Source of the DNA: DASPJR01 sp035628505 | GTDB lineage: Bacteria > Planctomycetota > SZUA-567 > H5-PLA8 | Length of the DNA stretch: 17,180 nt | Direction: 5' to 3' | Assembly (NCBI GenBank): GCA_035628505.1 | Contig: DASPJR010000046.1 | Coordinates: forward strand, 1-17,180 | Shown: in pieces, positions 11,491 through 17,180 of the stretch | Position numbering within the stretch: the stretch's first letter is position 1 | How the letters are laid out: each line of letters begins with the position of its first letter | Translations under genes and position numbers: made by a program | Notes under the pieces: model-generated | What the model saw: the letters and a program-made list of their open reading frames with translations, nothing else | Database searches by the model: none | Told to the model about the DNA's origin: nothing

Positions 11491-13014
11491 ATGAATGCCC
11501 TCTACTATTGCTACGCGTGCGGGCTGCGGCTGAAAGCCGAAGAGGTCGATATTTCTGTCAAGCGTGGCGAGACCCACGCCACGGCCTGCTGCGAGAAGTG
11601 CGCCGCCGCCGGCAAGCGCATCAAGGATCCCAAGGCACACGAAGCCGAAGCCTTAAGCGCCACCGCGCATGGCGGAAGCGGCTCGACCATCAACGCCAGC
11701 AATCCCATTCCGGACGACTCAGCCGTGCTGGCCGCGCAAGTCGAACCGGTCTCCGCCCCGCGAAAGCCAAATAGCAAGCCGCCCAGCGCGATCAACATTC
11801 CCGGCGCGTCACAGGCTGCGCGCGCCGCACGCAAAACGACCATCGCCCGCAGTCCGGCGCTAGCCACATCCGAGACGCGCCGCACCGAGAAGGGCGGATT
11901 CCCTCTTCTGCCCGTGCTTGGCGGCATGGCCCTGCTGCTGGTCGCAGCGTTCCTGAGCTTTAAGGGGAGCAGCGATTCCGAAGCACACTCGGCAGGTTCC
12001 GGTGAGGCGCCGCGGAAGAGAGCTGCCGCTCCTGAACCCCTCGCCGCGCCGAAAGCAGCCGCACCGGTTGCCGCGCCCGCCGTGACAGCTCCCGTATCAG
12101 CCCCCGCGTCGAGCCAGACGCCGCCGCAGGCGGAAGCCGCGACAACTCAACCGAACGCGAATAAGGACGATCTGACGATCGAACACGTTGAAGCGTTTCT
12201 GCGTTACAAAAATTTTCTGCGCGCGCGCGAGCATCTTGAGCTGCTCGAAAAGAAAGTGGCGCAGGACGCGAAGTTTGCGGATGTGCGCACGAAGCTGCCG
12301 GCCCTGAACACGGACATTCAGAACGGATCACAGGCGGCGCTGGATGCGCTGCTGAAAGCCGCCGAAGCGAAAGCCGAGGCCGGCGACCTTAATGGAGTGC
12401 GAGCGGTACTCGGCCCGCAGCGATTGATGGATCTGCTGCCCGAGCACGCTGAAATTGCCGCGCGCGAGGCCGACAAGTTCCGCGACACTGCCAATTCAGT
12501 CGCGAAAGTTGCTGACGAAAAGAAACAGGCGGAGCTCGCGGCGTCGCGTGCGGAACTTGAAAAGAACCTGCCGGCCAGCCTGGGTCCGGCGCCGAAAGCA
12601 ACGGTTCTCTTCGGACCGGACGGCTGGAACACAAAGGCAACGATTAAAGACGGAAAAGAGGCGATTCGAAAAGTGCCGGAGAAAACGCGTTTCCTTAACG
12701 GAGCACGGGCCGTCGTCGAATTCAATGGACTGCTTGGCGTGGTGACGAACGATCCGATTGTGATCGAGTATTCGGCAGCGCAGGATACCGAGTTGACGCT
12801 GTGGATGGAATTGCCCGAATTCGGCAAGCGCCTGGCAGTTGTCAAGCTGAGCGCCGGAACGAATCAGGTATTGGAGCTCAACCCCAATGACGACAGCGGC
12901 ACCTTTGTTAAAGGCAAGAAGGGCAAAGCGACTGGCCGCACGATTATGGGGCTTGGCCTGGAAGCCAAGAAATCTCCTCCTGGACTGATCGCGATCTTCC
13001 GTATTTCACGTTAG
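11491..13014 (+). CDS. Zinc-ribbon, single-pass membrane protein with exported beta-domain
   Basis: 507 residues from ATG 11491 (MNALYYCYACG). ATG 11461, adding 10 residues, is equally open; neither has a clear ribosome site. An N-terminal zinc-ribbon-like unit has CYAC (7-10) and CCEKC (33-37). Then comes a Pro/Ala-rich stretch, a membrane segment (about 136-156, FPLLPVLGGMALLLVAAFL) and another Ala/Pro linker. A helical region follows (about 235-360, with EHVEAFLRYKNFLRAREHLE and a Lys/Glu/Ala-rich coiled part). The C-terminal 140 residues read as beta-strands (KATVLFGPDGWNTKATI, ELTLWMELPEF, LAVVKLSAGTNQVLELNPN) and resemble a jelly-roll or carbohydrate-binding-like fold, but I cannot name the family. 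It converges on the kinase gene with 10 bp between stops; the two share the plan cytoplasmic head, linker, membrane segment, exported beta-domain. Confidence 0.85.
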   Translation: MNALYYCYACGLRLKAEEVDISVKRGETHATACCEKCAAAGKRIKDPKAHEAEALSATAHGGSGSTINASNPIPDDSAVLAAQVEPVSAPRKPNSKPPSAINIPGASQAARAARKTTIARSPALATSETRRTEKGGFPLLPVLGGMALLLVAAFLSFKGSSDSEAHSAGSGEAPRKRAAAPEPLAAPKAAAPVAAPAVTAPVSAPASSQTPPQAEAATTQPNANKDDLTIEHVEAFLRYKNFLRAREHLELLEKKVAQDAKFADVRTKLPALNTDIQNGSQAALDALLKAAEAKAEAGDLNGVRAVLGPQRLMDLLPEHAEIAAREADKFRDTANSVAKVADEKKQAELAASRAELEKNLPASLGPAPKATVLFGPDGWNTKATIKDGKEAIRKVPEKTRFLNGARAVVEFNGLLGVVTNDPIVIEYSAAQDTELTLWMELPEFGKRLAVVKLSAGTNQVLELNPNDDSGTFVKGKKGKATGRTIMGLGLEAKKSPPGLIAIFRISR

Positions 13015-13024
13015 CAAACCGCAC

Positions 13025-14818
13025 TCATCGCGTGAACGTTCCCTTTCCGGTGATGTCGAAAACTTCAATGCGGTGGAACGTCGCGGGGCTGTGCGTGGCC
13101 AGGCCGATCAGGCGATTGTCGCGCAGCTTCCACTTGGAATAGATCTCGACGTCGCTCCAATCCGTCTTGTATTCGCTGACCAGCTTGCCATCGATGAACG
13201 CTTTCATGCCGTCTTTGCGGATCTGCACCAGCGACGTGTAACGCCGGTTGTTCTCCAGGCCCATGCGCGCGCTGGCGGGATTCTCATTCGCCGACTTGCC
13301 GCCGACGATATCGAATCCGCAGATCGAATTTTCAAAGCCGCCCATCTCCCAGATGAACGCCTTTCCGCGGTGCGTCAGCACCTGGTTGACGTCGTCGCCG
13401 TCGTGTCGGGTGAACTCGATCAGGAAGTCGTACTCTTCGGGCGGTCGGTAAGGCAGTTCGATGCGATTGTGCTTTCCACGGCCGCAGGTCAACTGGCCGT
13501 CCTGCAGCTTCCAGTTCCCCGAAACGCTGTCGCGTGCCGGATCAACGCGGTCGAGCAGGTTGATGCCAGGCTCGCGAAATTGCTGCTTTGCCTCGCCTGC
13601 CCCCTGTGCTTTCGGTGCGCCCTCGAGTACGGGTTGAGACGTCCGGTGCTCGGCAGCGATTAGACGGCGGGGTTCCGGGAGCGGCGTGCGCTTCTCTGGT
13701 TCGGGTGTGCTCTTTTCCGGTTCGAGCGCGCGCTTCTCAGCCTCCGGCCGTCTGCCGGATGTCTCGAGCGCCACCGTCTGCTGCTGGCGCGAACCGCTCA
13801 TGAAATACAGGAGTCCAGCCATAGCCATGCAAGCGGGCGCAACCACAAGCCAGGGCGATGTGCCGGAGCTCTTGCGCTGCGGTTCGCTCGAGACGTGACG
13901 CGCTTCGCGTGACGCCTCGCTGTGCTCTTTGCGTTTTTTCAAGGCAAACTGCGGCGAGCCGCTGCCGGGATCACCAGCCGGCATGCGGCCGGATTTGACA
14001 CGCTCCAGATCGCTGAGCAGTTCGCTGCAGGAGGCGTAGCGCGCCGCCGGGTCCTTGGCCATCATGCGCGCAATCACCTGCGCCACACCGGCAGAAAGCT
14101 CGGGGCGGATCGCACGCGGATCGGGAGCGGGCTCCGACAGATGCATCAGCATAACCGCGTTGGCGTTGGCGCCAGTGTACGGCGTCTTCCCGGTGAGCAC
14201 GTGATACAGCGTCGCGCCCAGGGAATAGATGTCGGCGCGACCGTCAATGTTTGCCGCGCCGCGAGCCTGTTCAGGCGAAATGTAATGCGGCGTTCCCAGC
14301 GCGACACCGGCCTGTGTTTGAAAGGTGTTCTCTGATTCAGCGATGCTCTTGGAGAGCCCCAGGTCCAGAATGCGCGCCATACCGTCAGATGAGACAATCA
14401 CATTCGCCGGCTTGATGTCGCGGTGGACGATTCCGTGAGAATGGGCATGCTCAAGTCCCCTGGCAATATCGACAGCGATGCGCAGCGCCTCGCCTTCGTT
14501 CAGGCCCTTGCCGGCGGAAAGCATGCGGTCGAGCGATTGCCCGCGGCAGAATTCCATCACGCAGTAATGATGGCCATCCTGTTCGTCGACTGCGAACGCT
14601 GCGACGATATTCGGGTGGTTGAGCTTTCCCATCGCGCGCGCTTCGCGCTGAAAGCGCTCAACGAACTCGGCGTTTTCGGCGAGTTTCTTAGACAGCACCT
14701 TGATGGCGACTTTGCGCTGTGCGAGCGTATCGTCAGCCAGGTAGACAGAGCCCATGCCGCCTTCGCCCAGTTTCTTCAGCAGAATGTACTGTCCAAGCTG
14801 ATGCAGGCCGCTGCTCAT
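13025..14818 (-). CDS. Transmembrane Ser/Thr protein kinase with LamG/DUF1080-like outer domain
   Basis: 597 residues; ATG 14818 has a strong AAGGAG 6 nt upstream. The kinase domain (about 10-275) is of the PknB/Hanks type and complete: glycine loop GEGGMG (18-23), Lys40 in VAIK, Glu59, HRDIKPAN with Asp134 and Asn139, DLG in place of DFG (152-154), and SPEQ (181-184) in place of APE. A juxtamembrane part (276-320) and a membrane segment (about 322-341, SPWLVVAPACMAMAGLLYFM) follow. Next is a Pro/Glu/Lys-repeat linker (about 357-385, EPEK units). The C-terminal 175 residues (NLLDRVDPARDSVSGNWKL, RIELPYRPPEEYDFLIEFTR, FHRIEVFDITGKG) match the concanavalin/LamG- or DUF1080-like sandwich that I know from planctomycete kinases. 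It probably senses an external signal, perhaps a glycan, and phosphorylates cytoplasmic proteins. The ligand is unknown. Confidence 0.95.
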   Translation of the reverse strand: MSSGLHQLGQYILLKKLGEGGMGSVYLADDTLAQRKVAIKVLSKKLAENAEFVERFQREARAMGKLNHPNIVAAFAVDEQDGHHYCVMEFCRGQSLDRMLSAGKGLNEGEALRIAVDIARGLEHAHSHGIVHRDIKPANVIVSSDGMARILDLGLSKSIAESENTFQTQAGVALGTPHYISPEQARGAANIDGRADIYSLGATLYHVLTGKTPYTGANANAVMLMHLSEPAPDPRAIRPELSAGVAQVIARMMAKDPAARYASCSELLSDLERVKSGRMPAGDPGSGSPQFALKKRKEHSEASREARHVSSEPQRKSSGTSPWLVVAPACMAMAGLLYFMSGSRQQQTVALETSGRRPEAEKRALEPEKSTPEPEKRTPLPEPRRLIAAEHRTSQPVLEGAPKAQGAGEAKQQFREPGINLLDRVDPARDSVSGNWKLQDGQLTCGRGKHNRIELPYRPPEEYDFLIEFTRHDGDDVNQVLTHRGKAFIWEMGGFENSICGFDIVGGKSANENPASARMGLENNRRYTSLVQIRKDGMKAFIDGKLVSEYKTDWSDVEIYSKWKLRDNRLIGLATHSPATFHRIEVFDITGKGTFTR

Positions 14819-14866
14819 GAACGTCTCCTTATGTGTGGACTCGCGGCGACGAAGCAGGCTCAGCGC

Positions 14867-14915
14867 TGTGCAAAATCTCTCGCCCGAATTTTTTTAATTT
14901 GCACAACTTTTGTGC
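14867..14915. promoter_or_regulatory. Possible operator: three related TTGTGC-type sites
   Basis: tgtgcaaa (14867-14874) and tttgcaca (14898-14905) are perfect reverse complements with starts 31 bp apart, near three helical turns. The second site overlaps a tight palindrome gcacaa-ctt-ttgtgc (14901-14915) that ends one base before the ATG at 14917. They sit in the gap between the divergent kinase and membrane-protein genes, with an AT-rich patch (14887-14900) between. A regulator binding here could control both genes, or the palindrome could fold in mRNA over the start. This is inferred from symmetry only. Confidence 0.4.
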
Positions 14916-14916
14916 C

Positions 14917-15315
14917 ATGCAGCCGGGGACTGGAGAAAGCCAGCAGGTGGGTATTTTTTCTAATGCTTTGACTGAAATACTGATCGCGCAGGGTATTTTT
15001 TATACCCTGACCGGCATCTGGCCGGTGCTTCACATTCGCAGTTTCGAAGCGGTGACCGGCCCCAAGCATGATAAATGGCTGGTAAAGATCGTGGGCCTGG
15101 TCATCACAGTGATCGGCGTTGCGCTGATCGTGGCCGGATCAAAGGAGCAGGCACTTACGCCCATTGTGTTGCTGGCGGCCGGATGTGCGGCTGTGCTGGC
15201 GGCGGCTGATTTTTACTACGTTCTGCGCGGCACGATTTCGCGCATCTACCTCGCCGACGGCGTGGTGGAGCTGGCGCTGGCGGTGTTGCTGGGCCTGGCG
15301 AGCTGGCCGGCATGA
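14917..15315 (+). CDS. Small four-helix integral membrane protein of unknown function
   Basis: 132 residues from ATG 14917. An ATG at 14833 keeps the frame but would overlap the kinase leader and adds a sequence with no membrane-protein character. The chosen ATG has no ribosome site; GTG 14947 with GGAG about 11 nt upstream is an alternative that removes 10 residues. Four hydrophobic segments are visible at about 19-40 (EILIAQGIFYTLTGIWPVLH), 54-74 (WLVKIVGLVITVIGVALIVA), 82-103 (PIVLLAAGCAAVLAAADFYY) and 112-130 (ADGVVELALAVLLGLASW). The FEAVTGPKHDKWLVKIVG loop looks conserved from similar small proteins I have seen annotated as hypothetical. The function is not known. It is divergent from the kinase gene and 74 bp upstream of the next gene. 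Confidence 0.8.
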   Translation: MQPGTGESQQVGIFSNALTEILIAQGIFYTLTGIWPVLHIRSFEAVTGPKHDKWLVKIVGLVITVIGVALIVAGSKEQALTPIVLLAAGCAAVLAAADFYYVLRGTISRIYLADGVVELALAVLLGLASWPA

Positions 15316-15389
15316 TCGAACAGCGGAAGCAATTCTCAAGGTAGCAGAGCGGCGGATATCGGTTAGCCTGTCTCAAAATAGGAGGGCGT

Positions 15390-16058
15390 ATGCGAACAAC
15401 TCTCGTTCTGCTGACAGCGGCTCTGCTCTTTAATGCAGTGGCTGCGGAACCACGTTATACAGAGGCTGCGGGCGGCTATTCGCTCGTGCCGCCAGACGGC
15501 TGGAAGCTGGCTGACTTTCCCGGCTTTAAATACAAGATCATCCATGGCACGCCGAACAACGGTTTCGCCCCTAATGTCAACGTGCTGGGAGAAGCGTTTC
15601 CCGGTACGCTGGAGGACTATGTCGCCAGCAACGAAGTGACACTTAAACGAGTGATAACCGGCTATCAGAAGCTGAGTTCGGCAAACTTGAAATCTGATAG
15701 TGGCGCTCCGTTAATCCGGATGACGATACAGTCTGAACAGAATAAGATGAAGTTGCGGCAAACGTTCTTCTTTTTTGATGGCCAGCCCGGCCAGAAGATG
15801 GTGATCACCTGCTCTACCCTGCTGGAAGACGGCACGAAGTTCGACGCCGTGTTTGAAAAACTGGCCAAGAGCTTCCGGCTCGAAGCCGCTAAAGCCGCGC
15901 CCGCGACGGCAGGCGGGGCCAGGACGTATCATCTGAACGACGGTACGAAGGTCGAAACGACTCAGACCATCGAGACCGAAGACAGCTACACGGTGAAAGA
16001 CAGCAATGGAAAGATCCGGACTTTAAAGAAATCCGACATCAAGAAAATCACAGAGTAA
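15390..16058 (+). CDS. Exported protein with DcrB/PsbP-like domain
   Basis: 222 residues. GGAGG stands 4 nt before the ATG at 15390. A signal peptide is clear (MRTTLVLLTAALLFNAVAAE, cleavage near residue 19). Residues about 22-165 fit the DcrB/PsbP-like fold: GYSLVPPDGWKLADFPG near the start, EAFPGTLEDYVASNEVTLKR, and a late TFFFFDGQPGQKMVITCSTL strand pair followed by a FDAVFEKLAKSFRLE helix, which is the usual ending. The last 45 residues (YHLNDGTKVETTQTIETEDS, then VKDSNGKIRTLKKSDIKKI) form a small separate beta unit, found in other exported proteins with a 'given this setting, is X written' look of DGT/NGK strands. It is likely periplasmic; no ligand or partner is visible. It may share a transcript with the upstream membrane-protein gene. 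Confidence 0.9.
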   Translation: MRTTLVLLTAALLFNAVAAEPRYTEAAGGYSLVPPDGWKLADFPGFKYKIIHGTPNNGFAPNVNVLGEAFPGTLEDYVASNEVTLKRVITGYQKLSSANLKSDSGAPLIRMTIQSEQNKMKLRQTFFFFDGQPGQKMVITCSTLLEDGTKFDAVFEKLAKSFRLEAAKAAPATAGGARTYHLNDGTKVETTQTIETEDSYTVKDSNGKIRTLKKSDIKKITE

Positions 16059-16189
16059 GTCCGGCAGCACTAGAGTACTACAAAGATCCGTTCAGATGTC
16101 GAACGGCAGAATCCACGCGGGTTTCACGACGCTAGCACGCCCGTTGCGCGGTGGACAACCTGGGGCGCTGGGGATAGACTTTTTCTTCG

Positions 16190-16549
16190 ATGAATATTCT
16201 GCGTCGGGCTCACATGAAAGTTGGCGCACCGGCTGTTGTCGTCCTTGCGGCAACGCTTGTGAATGCCGCTGCGGCTGCTCCGCAGGCGACGCTTCACGAC
16301 TCGACCCCGGCCGACCTGTCATGGGCGCTTAAAGGCGGAGCCACTCACGCCGCGCGCTCGACCCGCATCCTCATCGCGCAAAAAGCCGTCACCAGCATCG
16401 ACTCGCTCGACCGCATTGGCGGCGCGCAGACCGTTCATCCCGGTCTGCTGACGCTGCAGCCTGATTGCGCCGTGCGCAGCACCTCTGCCGACAGCACGAG
16501 CGGCGGCTCCGACCACACCGACAGTTCTCACCAGCACAGCGCACCCTAG
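16190..16549 (+). CDS. Small exported protein of unknown function
   Basis: 119 residues from ATG 16190; ATG 16214 (eight codons later) is an alternative. Neither has a clear ribosome site. The N-terminus looks like a signal peptide: two Arg (MNILRRAHMK), a hydrophobic core (VGAPAVVVLAATLV) and AAAAAP as a cleavage region near residue 30. The rest is polar with no Cys pair except a single Cys, and the tail is rich in Ser, Asp and His (SDHTDSSHQHSAP). Third codon positions are GC-rich as in neighbouring genes, which supports coding. I do not recognise the family. It lies 131 bp after the DcrB-like gene and 169 bp before secA. Confidence 0.55.
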   Translation: MNILRRAHMKVGAPAVVVLAATLVNAAAAAPQATLHDSTPADLSWALKGGATHAARSTRILIAQKAVTSIDSLDRIGGAQTVHPGLLTLQPDCAVRSTSADSTSGGSDHTDSSHQHSAP

Positions 16550-16718
16550 TCTTCCCTGCGGATAACAGAAGCGTTCAGCCGCGGTTGTTCAAGGCGCCAG
16601 CCTTGACCGCGAGTCCCGCTTATTTTGTTCTCCGCAAAAGCCATTCAGCGCTCCGGCACAATTCCGCCGTCCGAGCGTGCATCCATTTCAGATTCGAAGA
16701 TTTTGAAAGGCAGCAGTC

Positions 16719-17180
16719 ATGATTGACGAAATCACAGAAGTTGTCGGCAATATCATCGGAACAATTTTCCCCTCGCGCTCGGCCAGCGTGCTGAAAAAGC
16801 TCGCCCCCGTAGTGGAGAAAATCAACGCGCTCGAAAAGGAAATCGCCAAACTCTCCGACAAGGAACTGCGCGGTAAGACTGAACAGTTCCGCAAAGAAAT
16901 CGCCGAAATCCGCAAGAAAAATCCAAAGGCCGATGAGGAAGGCGACGTCGAACGCTACCTCGACAGCATTCTGCCTGAAGCTTTCGCGCTGGTTCGCGAA
17001 TCAGGCAAGCGCACGCTGGGTATGCGCCACTTCGACGTGCAGCTCATCGGCGGCATGGTGCTGCACGGCATGGCCTCGCCGATCCGCTCGGACGGCCAGA
17101 ATCGCGGCATGATTTCGGAGATGGTGACCGGCGAAGGCAAGACGCTCGTGGCCACTCTGCCCAGCTACCTCAATGCGCTG
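16719..17180 (+). CDS. secA: Preprotein translocase ATPase SecA, 5' part, cut by the window end
   Basis: The first 154 codons of secA; the frame runs off the window end. SecA is the motor that pushes preproteins through SecYEG at the inner membrane. The sequence contains KTEQFRKEIAEI (the helical N-terminus), FALVRESGKRTLGMRHFDVQ, LIGGMVLHGM, and the Walker A box in MVTGEGKTLVATLPSYLNAL (135-154), all in the usual order. ATG 16719 has AAAGG 8 nt upstream. Compared with E. coli SecA the N-terminal part carries extra residues around KKNPKADEEGDVERYLDSIL (67-86) and between GGMVLHGM and the Walker box (ASPIRSDGQNRG). Confidence 0.97.
   Translation, partial: MIDEITEVVGNIIGTIFPSRSASVLKKLAPVVEKINALEKEIAKLSDKELRGKTEQFRKEIAEIRKKNPKADEEGDVERYLDSILPEAFALVRESGKRTLGMRHFDVQLIGGMVLHGMASPIRSDGQNRGMISEMVTGEGKTLVATLPSYLNAL

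Noticed and set aside
16096..16332. Plus-strand frame of 78 codons overlapping the small exported protein
   Set aside because: It has no signal peptide or recognisable pattern, and the frame at 16190 has better codon composition and a signal peptide.
1..17180. rRNA, tRNA, prophage, transposase or biosynthetic cluster
   Set aside because: I scanned for typical tRNA arms, rRNA words and transposase or phage protein motifs and saw none, although a covariance-model search would be more sensitive for small RNAs.

Overview
The window looks like part of a high-GC chromosome of a planctomycete-type bacterium (Planctomycetota, or a close relative in the PVC group). The reasons are: a receptor-like Ser/Thr kinase whose outer part is a LamG/DUF1080-like beta-sandwich; WD40 proteins that start with a short anchor of the FSLRTLLLGVLLIGSG type; many membrane-anchored zinc-ribbon proteins; and weak Shine-Dalgarno usage at several starts. 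Everything is read from sequence alone and no database search was run.

Layout. 52-960 (-): protein of unknown function with a possible AraC-like helix-turn-helix. 961-2206: 1.25 kb without a convincing gene, built from hairpin-forming dispersed repeats of several families, some nested as inverted pairs. 2207-4145 (-): a zinc-ribbon membrane protein and, just upstream, a protein with a cNMP-binding-like fold plus an FHA-like domain. 4325-6925 (-): complete clpB chaperone gene. 7183-7891 (+): a shortened GAF gene followed by a broken second GAF fragment. 7898-10227 (-): two tandem WD40 paralogues overlapping by 4 bp (ATGA). 10385-11329 (+): secreted alpha/beta hydrolase. 11345-11433: heptamer inverted repeat. 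11491-13014 (+): zinc-ribbon/TM/beta-domain protein, convergent with 13025-14818 (-): Ser/Thr kinase with TM and LamG-like domain. 14917-15315 (+): four-TM protein, divergent from the kinase. 15390-16058 (+): exported DcrB/PsbP-like protein. 16190-16549 (+): small exported protein. 16719 to the window end (+): 5' part of secA.

How the genes may work together. ClpB and SecA are housekeeping proteostasis and export functions. The others suggest signalling and envelope functions: a transmembrane kinase, an FHA-like (phosphopeptide-reader fold) protein with atypical key residues, GAF remnants and membrane-anchored beta-propellers. A working link between kinase and FHA protein is only an inference from their being 9 kb apart.

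The most unusual signal is the repeat content. At least six short-repeat families occur here, several built as hairpins whose stems differ in sequence but keep pairing, and two are heptamer tandem arrays arranged as inverted repeats. No CRISPR, rRNA, tRNA, phage or transposase gene was seen.
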